A stretch of DNA of 64,000 nucleotides from Flavobacterium sp. ASV13 (GTDB lineage: Bacteria; Bacteroidota; Bacteroidia; Flavobacteriales; Flavobacteriaceae), in contig NZ_JQJY01000001.1 in NCBI RefSeq assembly GCF_000745775.1, forward strand, positions 558,001-622,000. The letters are read 5' to 3'. Below the pieces are notes generated by a model. It was given only the letters and a program-made list of their open reading frames with translations. It had not been told where the DNA came from and made no database searches. Below are positions 9,285-17,419 of this stretch, in pieces. Every line of letters starts with the position of its first letter. Position 1 is the first letter of the stretch. A program made the position numbers and the translations under genes.

Positions 9285-9776
9285 TTAATTGTTATTTTTT
9301 TCTCTTATTTTAAAAAACTTAATTCCGTAATAAATATTTCCAATTACTAAAAAAGGTAAGACAAAATAGTAATATTTAATAAATTGAAAGGAACCATTAT
9401 AATAAGTTAAATAAAAACAATCTGTTAAGTACAAATAGATAAACAAAGATGTACAAATTATTACAAAAATTAAATAATTCCTAGTTGAAGAGTTTGATCT
9501 AAAATATAAATTCGGTGCTAAAAAATACAATAACCATTGTGAAAAAGAACTATTTGGAGATTTCTTTATTCCTTTTTTTAATCTCACAACTAAAATTTGT
9601 TTTAGATAAAAAAAAGTCCCAATAATAAATATTGGCAACATCAAATAAAAATAACTTACGACATAGTAAGTGTCATAAAAATTAATTGTAAAAAAGTATT
9701 GAACAAAATAAAAATAGACAACCAGTAAAGTACAGATTGCTACAAAAATCGAATAATTTCTATTTAGAATTTTCAT
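9285..9776 (-). CDS. Internally duplicated four-helix membrane protein (candidate immunity)
   Basis: 163 residues made of two similar halves. Residues 4-60 ('NRNYSIFVAICTLLVVYFYF...MLPIFIIGTFFY') and 97-155 ('TRNYLIFVIICTSLFIYLYL...VLPFLVIGNIYY') align over two membrane helices each. A basic loop separates the halves. No known family recognised. It overlaps the preceding gene by 4 bp (ATGA) and belongs to the cluster headed by the lipoprotein with a variable C-terminus. A membrane immunity protein is therefore one possible role. Confidence 0.65.
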   Translation of the reverse strand: MKILNRNYSIFVAICTLLVVYFYFVQYFFTINFYDTYYVVSYFYLMLPIFIIGTFFYLKQILVVRLKKGIKKSPNSSFSQWLLYFLAPNLYFRSNSSTRNYLIFVIICTSLFIYLYLTDCFYLTYYNGSFQFIKYYYFVLPFLVIGNIYYGIKFFKIREKNNN

Positions 9777-10354
9777 ATATTTTCATTATTAAAAAAAACA
9801 TTATACATTTTAAAATGACCTAGTGAAATACCTTGAAAGCCAATATCATTTATAATCGTATGCATTAGAGTTTGCGGAAATTTTTGATATAGCAGCTTTT
9901 CTTCAACAATTTTCTCAATATCTAAAATTAAATCATCGATCTTTCTCCTATCCAAATTTTGAGATTCTAACTCTTCAATCCTTTCCTTTGTAAACCAAGG
10001 TTCAGCATAATGCCATCCTCTTCTTATCACATAATAAGGCAATAAAATACTAATATGTAAGGAAATTGAAAGCAGTTGACCATCTTCAATAATATTCAAA
10101 AAGAAAGTAAAACATCTGTCTTCACAACCATCGAATCTCGAAAAATCTTGAAATTCTTTGAAAATTAAATCATCCTCGAATTCCTTTTTAATATTATCAC
10201 GAATTTTAAGATTTTCATCGGAATCAAAAGAACCAATAATTTCCTTTAATCTTTTATATTCCTTCGTTTTCAAGTATTTATCTCTTTCATCCCAAGGGCA
10301 TACATTCTTAGGATAATATATATATGCTAAATTTGCTAAAACTTCATATATCAT
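9773..10354 (-). CDS. Hypothetical cytoplasmic protein (candidate immunity)
   Basis: 193 residues, acidic and aromatic-rich, without signal peptide or membrane helix. Features include 'SRFDGCEDRCFTFFLNI' with two Cys and a helical charged part 'KERIEELESQNLDRRKIDD'. I do not recognise a family. It sits 12 bp downstream of the lipoprotein gene and overlaps the next gene by 4 bp, which points to a single transcript. The size, acidity and position directly after a possible toxin gene fit an immunity protein, but nothing in the sequence proves it. Confidence 0.6.
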   Translation of the reverse strand: MIYEVLANLAYIYYPKNVCPWDERDKYLKTKEYKRLKEIIGSFDSDENLKIRDNIKKEFEDDLIFKEFQDFSRFDGCEDRCFTFFLNIIEDGQLLSISLHISILLPYYVIRRGWHYAEPWFTKERIEELESQNLDRRKIDDLILDIEKIVEEKLLYQKFPQTLMHTIINDIGFQGISLGHFKMYNVFFNNENI

Positions 10355-10366
10355 AATTTATATAAT

Positions 10367-11596
10367 TTAATCACAATTACCTGAACTTGTTGGATTTGTT
10401 TTGTATTGTGTTGCAGGAATATTTGATGTTGAATTAAAATTTACAATTCCTCCATTAGTGTATTTGCGATACTCATTTATTAATTGCTCTTGAAAATATA
10501 ATCTAACTGTCATTTCAGATACTTCCGTTTTTCCAAATCTAGCAACTGTTTCATCCATTGCTAATTGAAGAACTCTTGCAGAAACTGTTGCTGCAACACC
10601 CGCAGTTACATCTCCATTTCCTTTATTGAAATTTACAGGCATACCAAAACTTATTGCCTGAGGAAACGAGATTACCTGTGTTATTTGAATGTGATTTGGC
10701 GGAGTTAATAAAACAATTCTAAAATTAACATTTATAACCAAGGCTTCTTGCCAATTTGCTCCTTTTTTTGTTATAAAATTAAAACATTCACAACTAGGAG
10801 GAACTACTTCTGTCGATGAACTTCCACCGCTACTCGCCCCACCACCACTTGGCGAAGTATAACCTCCTGCATTACCGCCACCAATTACAGGGGAACGTGG
10901 TCCATAATACTCAACAGGACTTCCTTTACTTGGAGCACTTACAGGAACTTCTCGTAATGCCCCACCATTGAATGTTGTTTCGGTGCCTCCGTTGCTTTTG
11001 CCACCGCATCCACCATCACCAAAATCAGCATAAACACATGGAGCTTCAACTGGAGCTTTGTTTGTTGCGTTTCTCTTTGTATAATCTATAACTTCTACAA
11101 CACCAGTTTCTATAATTTGATTGTTCTCAAATCTGGCTGCTCTCACAAAACCAGTCTTTAAATCCCAAACACTAATAAAACCAGTAAAGTCACCACCATC
11201 TAAAGAGTGCTTACTTAACGGAACATATTTATTAGTAACAATTTCATAAACTAACGCCTTGTAATCTTTCTCGCCTGTCTTGTAAATGTACAATCTTTGC
11301 TCCCAAAATTCCCTATTGTCCTTTTTCTTTTCGACTATAGGTACAATCGTTGTTTCCGTTCCATCTTCTGAATTTGTGATTCTTGCTTCGTCCCATTTAT
11401 AATGCAGACTATCTAACAAAAAGTAATTCTCACCCTCGGATTCATATTTGCTAAACCACTTTTGTGTTTCTTTTAATTTAGCGCTTGAATTTCCATCTTG
11501 CCTTTCTAAGTTTTCATCATTTGTGCAATTAGCAGAAAGCACCATAATACACAAGAAAAGCGCAATTCTCTTTAAGATTTTAATTTTTTGGTTCAT
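10367..11596 (-). CDS. Lipoprotein with Gly/Ser linker and variable C-terminal module (possible polymorphic toxin)
   Basis: 409 residues. Lipobox 'VLSANC' puts the lipid on Cys24. Residues about 33-190 form a conserved-looking flavobacterial domain ('LKETQKWFSKYES', 'LYIYKTG', 'GFISVWDLKTGF'). A Cys pair ('CVYADFGDGGCGG') and a low-complexity Gly/Ser/Pro linker (about 195-265) follow, then a separate module (about 268-409) starting 'CECFNFITKKG'. N-terminal anchor, flexible linker and distinct C-terminal tip is the architecture of contact-type polymorphic toxins. I recall related flavobacterial lipoproteins with exchangeable C-termini. Two small unknown genes follow directly. The toxin role is inference. 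Confidence 0.65.
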   Translation of the reverse strand: MNQKIKILKRIALFLCIMVLSANCTNDENLERQDGNSSAKLKETQKWFSKYESEGENYFLLDSLHYKWDEARITNSEDGTETTIVPIVEKKKDNREFWEQRLYIYKTGEKDYKALVYEIVTNKYVPLSKHSLDGGDFTGFISVWDLKTGFVRAARFENNQIIETGVVEVIDYTKRNATNKAPVEAPCVYADFGDGGCGGKSNGGTETTFNGGALREVPVSAPSKGSPVEYYGPRSPVIGGGNAGGYTSPSGGGASSGGSSSTEVVPPSCECFNFITKKGANWQEALVINVNFRIVLLTPPNHIQITQVISFPQAISFGMPVNFNKGNGDVTAGVAATVSARVLQLAMDETVARFGKTEVSEMTVRLYFQEQLINEYRKYTNGGIVNFNSTSNIPATQYKTNPTSSGNCD

Positions 11597-11716
11597 AATT
11601 TTAAGGTTTAATAATTAATTAAAACCAAATTATGACTCTAAAAATCAAAGGCTTGACACTAAAAGTCTAAAAAATATTAAAATAAGATTATTCTTATATT
11701 TTAAATCTACTTGCGA

Positions 11717-11770
11717 TTCTGAAAGGCAATTACAATTATAAAAAGTCATTTTGTTAATGGCCTAAAATTA
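11717..11770. repeat. Copy 1 of a ~54-bp repeat flanking the kinase/regulator pair
   Basis: Begins TTCTGAAAGGCAATTACAAT and ends near CCTAAAATT. It matches 14721-14775 in the same orientation at roughly three-quarters of positions with one gap. It lies between the kinase stop and the start of the lipoprotein gene, so it could be an upstream control site of that gene. Confidence 0.6.
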
Positions 11771-11808
11771 TTCTAAGCAGATTAAAAAGTTCAAGACGAC
11801 TTTTTATT

Positions 11809-13845
11809 CTAAACATCAAACAAAACAGTAATTTGCGTTCCCTTTCCTCTTTTAGATAAAATTTCAAGATGACCTTTTAAAGAATTTGTTCTTTCTTTAA
11901 TGTTATTAAGGCCAATTCCTTTTTTTTCAGCAACAACATCAAATCCTTTTCCATTATCTTTAATTGATAATTTTAAAGTTTTGTCATCAATCATTTCAAT
12001 TTTTATAATGGCTTCTGAAGCATTGGAATATTTATGGATATTCAAGATTCCTTCCTGAATTATTCGGTAAATGTTTATCTTGTAAATATTTAAAATCGTA
12101 TCCCATTTAAATCCTTCGTCAATTACATAATGAAATTCTATATCATTTACATCCTTTTGTTTCTCAACTAAATTTAGCAGCAAAGTATTAAAATCGCTAT
12201 TTTCCAGAAAGGATTCCTGACTCAGATCATGAGAAATTGATCGAATTTCGTTTTCCACATTTTGTAATTCAAAAATATATTCTTTCCTTTTTTCAATTGT
12301 ATTTTCATCAACTTTGGCATTAAAAAAACCTAAATTCATTCGTATCGAATATATTTTATTCATTACACCGTCGTGAAGTTCTCTGGCAATTTTGTTTTTT
12401 TCTTCCTCTTTTGCTCTGTTTATTTTTTCATTCTGTTCGCTTAAAAGCTGAAATATTTCATCACTATCACTTTGTTGCTGCTTTACAAATCGCAGCTCTT
12501 TGTTTCTATATTTCAAATAAATGTAAAGTGAAATTGCTGAAAGCACTAAAAAAAGGGAAAACGAGAAAATTAAGGTATAAAAGTTCTTTCTGGTCAAAAC
12601 CCTATTTTCGTTCTCAATACTTTGTGTTTCATATTCGATTCTGGCATATTTATTACTCGAAATTGCCTTAACCCTTTCAATACTATCACGCATTTTAATG
12701 TATCTATTGGCATAAAAAAGACTCTTTTTTTTATCTGCTTGAGACAACAATTTAAGACTTGTTAAAACCTCATTTGTATTTCTCTGACCAACAGCGCTTT
12801 CATGAGCTTCTTTTAGACTTTTAACTGCTTTTAGGGTATCTTTTTGCGTGAGATAAAATTCTCCTAAATGGATTTTAGCATATATGGTTCCCCCTGGGTC
12901 ATTACTATTTTTTTTAATTTTAATAGCTTCAAAAAAAAGGGCCTCAACATTTTTGTAATCTTTGTTTTTCATCTTACAATGCGCCAAATTTGTTAAAGCA
13001 GTAGCGTATGCACTGGGAGACCTATGAAGTAAATCTTGCGTTAACAACTCACTCAATTTTTTTATTACTAAAGGATATTGTCCTTTTCTCTCATAAAGAT
13101 TACAAATATTAATAACAGAAGTTACCTTGTAATCATTTACAGCGTCTTTTGTTCCTAATCCTTTTTCTTCCATTGTTTTTAAAACTTCTGATGCTTTTTG
13201 ATGATACTTTAATGCTTCATCGTACAAAAAAAGTTTTTCTAAACAATTACCCATCATATTATTACACGTAAAAACAGCTGGTAAATTGTCTGTTTCCTCG
13301 AAATAATTCAACGCTTTTGTAATTTCAATTTCACATTCAGGATAGTTTCCGTCATAGAATAAAACATAAGCTTTATTAAAATGTACCCGACCTAATTTAT
13401 CATCGTCGTGGATTTTTTGATAAATTTTTTGAGCCTTTAAATAATAAAAATAAGCACTGTCTTTTTGGGCATTTTCGTAACAATCTCCCATATAATAAAG
13501 CGATTTTGCCATTCTTGAACTATCATTTTCTTTAATAGAAAGCTTTAAAGCAACTTTACTGTACTTATAGGATTTGTCTAAATTATTTAAGAAGTAATAT
13601 TCCGCTCCTATTTTTAAATAAAGATTACGAAGAACAGTATCATTCTTTTTATCTGGTAACAACAATGCTATTGAATCTAAATATTTTACTTTTTTCTCAT
13701 TCGAAAGTGATTGAAAATATTTCTCCTTAAAAAGGTTTTCTTTCTGTTCGTAATAACGTGATTTATCGAGAAAAAGAAGACACACTAGGGTGATTAAAAA
13801 AAAGACTAAAAGCTCTAACTTTAAATTAAACTTCACAATATTCAA
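11809..13845 (-). CDS. TPR sensor histidine kinase (HisKA_3 type)
   Basis: 678 residues. A signal-anchor helix lies at about 10-27, about seven TPR-like helical repeats (55-390) follow in the periplasm, a membrane helix lies at about 422-445, then a coiled-coil linker, HisKA_3 with phospho-His about 491 in 'IARELHDGVMNK', and HATPase ('SIKDNGKGF', 'KGIGLNNIKERT'). This is the usual Bacteroidota form of a NarX-like kinase. It is divergent from a LuxR-type response regulator 135 bp away, its obvious partner. Flanking repeats at 11717 and 14721 may be sites bound by that partner. Confidence 0.93.
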   Translation of the reverse strand: MNIVKFNLKLELLVFFLITLVCLLFLDKSRYYEQKENLFKEKYFQSLSNEKKVKYLDSIALLLPDKKNDTVLRNLYLKIGAEYYFLNNLDKSYKYSKVALKLSIKENDSSRMAKSLYYMGDCYENAQKDSAYFYYLKAQKIYQKIHDDDKLGRVHFNKAYVLFYDGNYPECEIEITKALNYFEETDNLPAVFTCNNMMGNCLEKLFLYDEALKYHQKASEVLKTMEEKGLGTKDAVNDYKVTSVINICNLYERKGQYPLVIKKLSELLTQDLLHRSPSAYATALTNLAHCKMKNKDYKNVEALFFEAIKIKKNSNDPGGTIYAKIHLGEFYLTQKDTLKAVKSLKEAHESAVGQRNTNEVLTSLKLLSQADKKKSLFYANRYIKMRDSIERVKAISSNKYARIEYETQSIENENRVLTRKNFYTLIFSFSLFLVLSAISLYIYLKYRNKELRFVKQQQSDSDEIFQLLSEQNEKINRAKEEEKNKIARELHDGVMNKIYSIRMNLGFFNAKVDENTIEKRKEYIFELQNVENEIRSISHDLSQESFLENSDFNTLLLNLVEKQKDVNDIEFHYVIDEGFKWDTILNIYKINIYRIIQEGILNIHKYSNASEAIIKIEMIDDKTLKLSIKDNGKGFDVVAEKKGIGLNNIKERTNSLKGHLEILSKRGKGTQITVLFDV

Positions 13846-13980
13846 TATTTATTGGCTCAAATATAAAGCAAAAATAAAATCAAACGAATAATAAACTTTT
13901 TAAGTAGAAATAGATGCACCGAATCAGCTTAAATTAGAAATTTTTAAAAAAATATGAATATTTTAACATAATCATTATTT

Positions 13981-14676
13981 ATGTTTGTAAAAAAATTACG
14001 CAGAAAAATGCCACTAAATATTCTGATTGTTGATGACCATCCGATGACCGTAGATAGCTATGTAAATCTTTTATCAGACGATTCATTCAATAAAACCGAA
14101 GCCGATTTTTATAAAAATTATAACTGCGAAAGCGCATATAAAAAAATACAATTCCTTAAAAATCAAAATCAAAACATTGATTTTGCGATTCTTGATGTTA
14201 ATTTACCTGCCTATCCTGAATTGAATATTTTAAGCGGTATTGACTTGGCTGCTGTTATCAGAAAGACACATCCCCAATGCAAAATTTTATTACTTACAAT
14301 GCATACGGAAGTATTTATTGTCAATAGAGTATTAAGTGATATAAAGCCCGAAGGATTCATTTATAAAGGCGAAATAAACTTTGAATCGTTTCCTTCAACA
14401 TGCGAGAAAATTTTATCTGGAGAAACGATTTACAGTTCCGAAATCATAAAATCACAGAGAGCATTCTCTAAAAAAGATTATGACTGGGATCAATTTGATA
14501 CAAAAATTTTAAGTCTTCTTGCAAAAGGCGTAAAAACAGTTGATATGCCAAGCCACATTCCTTTGTCTATGAGTTCAATAGAAAAACGAAAAGCCAATAT
14601 AAAAAGTAGACTTTTGTTAGGAAGAGGAAGCGATACGGAATTAATAAACAAAGCTCGGCAATTAGGTCTTCTTTAA
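13981..14676 (+). CDS. LuxR/NarL-type response regulator
   Basis: 231 residues from the ATG at 13981. An in-frame ATG at 14008 (MPLNILIVDDHP) gives a family-typical N-terminus and may be the true start. The receiver has 'IVDDHP' and Asp about 72 in 'FAILDVNLP'. The C-terminal half carries a degenerate LuxR helix-turn-helix ('KILSLLAKGVKTVDM...SMSSIEKRKANIKSRL'). It is transcribed divergently from the TPR kinase. Likely targets are the adjacent genes that carry the shared 54-bp repeat. Confidence 0.9.
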   Translation: MFVKKLRRKMPLNILIVDDHPMTVDSYVNLLSDDSFNKTEADFYKNYNCESAYKKIQFLKNQNQNIDFAILDVNLPAYPELNILSGIDLAAVIRKTHPQCKILLLTMHTEVFIVNRVLSDIKPEGFIYKGEINFESFPSTCEKILSGETIYSSEIIKSQRAFSKKDYDWDQFDTKILSLLAKGVKTVDMPSHIPLSMSSIEKRKANIKSRLLLGRGSDTELINKARQLGLL

Positions 14677-14720
14677 AATTAATTTTTATTCAATTTTAAA
14701 AAATCGAGATTATTTTTCTA

Positions 14721-14775
14721 TTCTGAAATACAATTACGATTATACAAAATCCATTCTATTGATATCCTAAAATTG
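14721..14775. repeat. Copy 2 of the ~54-bp repeat, upstream of a secreted-protein gene
   Basis: Starts TTCTGAAATACAATTACGAT and ends CCTAAAATT. It is 74 bp upstream of the ATG at 14849 and matches 11717-11770. A nearby GGCCTAAAAGGC also looks operator-like. A shared regulator site is the simplest reading. Confidence 0.6.
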
Positions 14776-14848
14776 GCCTAAAAGGCAATAAATACTTTAA
14801 TTAAATGTTTATACATAATAGAGATAAACAAATTAATTTTAAGAATAT

Positions 14849-15469
14849 ATGCATTTAGTACAATTGAAAAATAGAATAGGATTTTTGTCTTTAATTCTTG
14901 CAATCGGAATTTCGATTCAAGGTTATGCGCAAAAAGAACTGGATAACAAATACAAGCCAATTCCGGCGAAAACTCCTAAAACAAAAGAAGTTGTTCCGCC
15001 AAAAGAAGAAGCGCCAAAAGTTAATCCGCCAGCGCCTGTTGAAAAGCCAGATCCTTCTAAAATTGATCCAAAAGAATTATTCAAGGATACCAATTTGTAT
15101 AAGTCACCAGCAAATGTAGAAGGCATTTTTTACAGACAAAATCAATTTTTAGGAAGCTTTAAAACGGCAACTTTTACCTCAACAATTCGTTATCGCGACG
15201 CCGCTTTTGTAGATGGCGATAAAATTAAAGTCTATTTAAACGATAAGGTAATTGAACCGGAAGTTACAATGAATGGAGAATATCAGGGGTTCAAAATAAC
15301 ATTGGTTCCAGGAATTAATAAAATTGATTTTGAAGCTTTAAATGAAGGTTCAGCTTCACCAAATACTGCGGAATTCCAAGTGTATGATGACAAAGGCGCA
15401 GTAATTGAATCCAGCCAATGGAATGTTGGAACTGGATACAAAGCCACAATTGTTCTGTATAAAGAATAA
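14849..15469 (+). CDS. Secreted protein with Pro/Lys-rich linker and beta-sandwich domain
   Basis: 206 residues. The signal peptide (about 1-28) ends at 'GYAQ'. Residues about 30-85 are a Pro/Lys/Glu-rich linker ('PPKEEAPKVNPPAPVEKP'). The C-terminal 110 residues look like an Ig-like beta-sandwich ('DKIKVYLNDKVIEPEVTMNGE'). No enzyme motif is visible. It lies 172 bp downstream of the LuxR regulator on the same strand, with the 54-bp repeat between them, so regulation by that system is plausible. It would be periplasmic or envelope-attached. Family name not known to me. Confidence 0.7.
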   Translation: MHLVQLKNRIGFLSLILAIGISIQGYAQKELDNKYKPIPAKTPKTKEVVPPKEEAPKVNPPAPVEKPDPSKIDPKELFKDTNLYKSPANVEGIFYRQNQFLGSFKTATFTSTIRYRDAAFVDGDKIKVYLNDKVIEPEVTMNGEYQGFKITLVPGINKIDFEALNEGSASPNTAEFQVYDDKGAVIESSQWNVGTGYKATIVLYKE

Positions 15470-15498
15470 TTCGGGCTTAAGAAATAAAAACAGAAATC

Positions 15499-15529
15499 AA
15501 AAATCCCACTTTATTGAAGTGGGATTTTT
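15499..15529. terminator. Bidirectional terminator between convergent genes
   Basis: A 13-bp perfect stem (AAAAATCCCACTT at 15499-15511 with 15517-15529) and a 5-base loop. It separates the secreted-protein gene from the convergent AI-2E transporter gene. Confidence 0.88.
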
Positions 15530-15554
15530 AGTTCTATACTAATTCAAAACAAAC

Positions 15555-16649
15555 TTATTCCAAAGGTTCTGGAATTTCCAAAGGATCAACTACAGGTTCT
15601 TGATGATCGTTAACCCAAGCGATGAATAGTTTATAACCAATTGAAAAAACGATTGGTCCAACAAATAATCCAATAAATCCGGACATAATAAATCCGCCTA
15701 TGACTCCAAGGAAAATAACTAACATTGGCACAAGAGCGCCTTTACCAAGTAATAGCGGTTTTAAAACATTATCTGAAAGTCCGCTGATAATGAAAAATAT
15801 CGTCCAAAAAATGGCATAACCCGAATCTCCTGTCGAAAACAAATAAACGATAACGCCAATATTTATTATAATTGGCCCAATCTGTAAAATTGAAAATATC
15901 AGACAAATCAAAGTCAAAATTCCCGCATACGGAATATCGGCTAAAAACAATCCGATTGCCTGAATAATGGTCTGAATAACCGCAACTCCTAATATCCCTT
16001 TTACAACCTGATAAATTGTCGAAACTGAAATGGTCATGATTTCTTCTGCTTCATTACCGGCAATTTTTCTTAGAAATTTCATTGCAAAAGCTTTAGCGCC
16101 TGGTGTAACCAACAAAATTCCTGCAATTATAACCGACAATATAAATTGCAGAAATGCAGCTCCCGAACTTAAAATACTTCCCATAATTTTTGCCGAAAAT
16201 TCTTTTATCTGATCCTGATATTTAATTACACCCTGCTCCAGATCTGTTGACATAGCAAGCAAAAATTCATATAAAGGTTTCCCTATTATCGGCCACTCTT
16301 TTATGGATTGCCCCGGAGGCGAAATTTTAAGTGTTCCTGCTTCAAAACTACTTTTCAGTTCTAAAAAATTAGCTGTTGCTGCCTTTAAAAAATAAATTAA
16401 TGGCACTAACATTATAGCAATAATTACAATAGTTATAATCACGGATGCCAAGGTTTTTCGTCCCTTTAATACTTTCTGAAGAAACTCAAATAAAGGTAGA
16501 AATACAACCGAAAGAATTACTGCCCAAAGAATCGGCATAAAAAACGGCAACAACAATTTGAGACAAAATCCAACAATCAGGAAAATGAAAAATAATTGTA
16601 AAATAGTATCAAAGAGCTCTTTGCGTTTAATTGAATTTGAAGTTTCCAT
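15555..16649 (-). CDS. AI-2E family transporter (PerM/YdiK-like)
   Basis: 364 residues with about eight hydrophobic helices in the family pattern: a helical pair near the N-terminus ('LFFIFLIVGFCLKLLLPFF'), a central soluble segment (about 110-165), and a C-terminal block with 'PLLLGKGALVPMLVIFLGVIGG', the family hallmark. Members are inner-membrane transporters of uncertain substrate (quorum signals, Na+/H+ or other). The C-terminus is acidic. The channel gene upstream ends 36 bp away on the same strand, so the two may share a transcript. Confidence 0.88.
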   Translation of the reverse strand: METSNSIKRKELFDTILQLFFIFLIVGFCLKLLLPFFMPILWAVILSVVFLPLFEFLQKVLKGRKTLASVIITIVIIAIMLVPLIYFLKAATANFLELKSSFEAGTLKISPPGQSIKEWPIIGKPLYEFLLAMSTDLEQGVIKYQDQIKEFSAKIMGSILSSGAAFLQFILSVIIAGILLVTPGAKAFAMKFLRKIAGNEAEEIMTISVSTIYQVVKGILGVAVIQTIIQAIGLFLADIPYAGILTLICLIFSILQIGPIIINIGVIVYLFSTGDSGYAIFWTIFFIISGLSDNVLKPLLLGKGALVPMLVIFLGVIGGFIMSGFIGLFVGPIVFSIGYKLFIAWVNDHQEPVVDPLEIPEPLE

Positions 16650-16685
16650 GTTTATTTTGATTTAGATATGATTGGTTTAATTTGA

Positions 16686-17378
16686 TTATTCTTGTTTTTT
16701 GGTAGAAAAATTGGCATCAGAAACCAATCTTCCTATTAAGATTACGGGATATAAAACTCCGGTTAGAACTTCGATCTGAACTAAAGAACGCGCCAAAGGA
16801 TGCAACGGCACTATTTCACCAAAACCTGTCGAAGTAATACTGACATAACTGAAATACATAAAACTGGCCTGATCGCTATTGATTTCAAATTGAGATTTGA
16901 CGATGTTAAAAGAACCTTCAATATGTCTAAACAGAAATAAATACAGCGTACACCAAAGCTGCACCAGCAACATATAAACTACAACTGAACCTATAATGCG
17001 ATAGGTTGTTACGGGTCCCGGTTCTAAAACCTTTCGTAAAACCAGCAGAATTAAAAGCCCCATGACTGCTATTGTCAAAAAGAAGTCTGCAAATAAAATA
17101 ATGATGTTTCTGTTGAAATAATCGATCCACTGAATGATGACAAACAAAATGGGAATGATAGAAATAATAAACGCCTGCTTTTTGTGCTTTGAAAGCGAAA
17201 AAATTCCTGCAAACAAAAACAGCATCCAAAAAATATTAAGTCCGACCATAAAACGCGGATAACTTCCAAAAAATGGAATGGCAATAAAATGCATAATGCA
17301 TAGCAAAATCAGCATACCGCCGAGTCCGCTTTCCTTTTTCCATAAGCCAAATAAAAAGCGATTCTCTTTATCTTTCAT
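16686..17378 (-). CDS. Ion-channel family membrane protein (K+ channel-like pore)
   Basis: 230 residues. Five to six hydrophobic segments precede a pore signature 'YVSITSTGFGEIVP' at about 175-188. This resembles the selectivity filter of two-helix potassium channels (T-x-G-Y/F-G) and is followed by the last helix 'LTGVLYPVILIGRLV'. No cytoplasmic RCK domain is present, only a short tail. The N-terminal helices make it longer than a bare pore module, as in many Bacteroidota 'ion channel' proteins. Ion specificity is inferred from the filter only. Confidence 0.75.
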   Translation of the reverse strand: MKDKENRFLFGLWKKESGLGGMLILLCIMHFIAIPFFGSYPRFMVGLNIFWMLFLFAGIFSLSKHKKQAFIISIIPILFVIIQWIDYFNRNIIILFADFFLTIAVMGLLILLVLRKVLEPGPVTTYRIIGSVVVYMLLVQLWCTLYLFLFRHIEGSFNIVKSQFEINSDQASFMYFSYVSITSTGFGEIVPLHPLARSLVQIEVLTGVLYPVILIGRLVSDANFSTKKQE

Positions 17379-17419
17379 AATAACTCATTTTATTAGTTCA
17401 ATTGCTTTCTTCAAAACCC

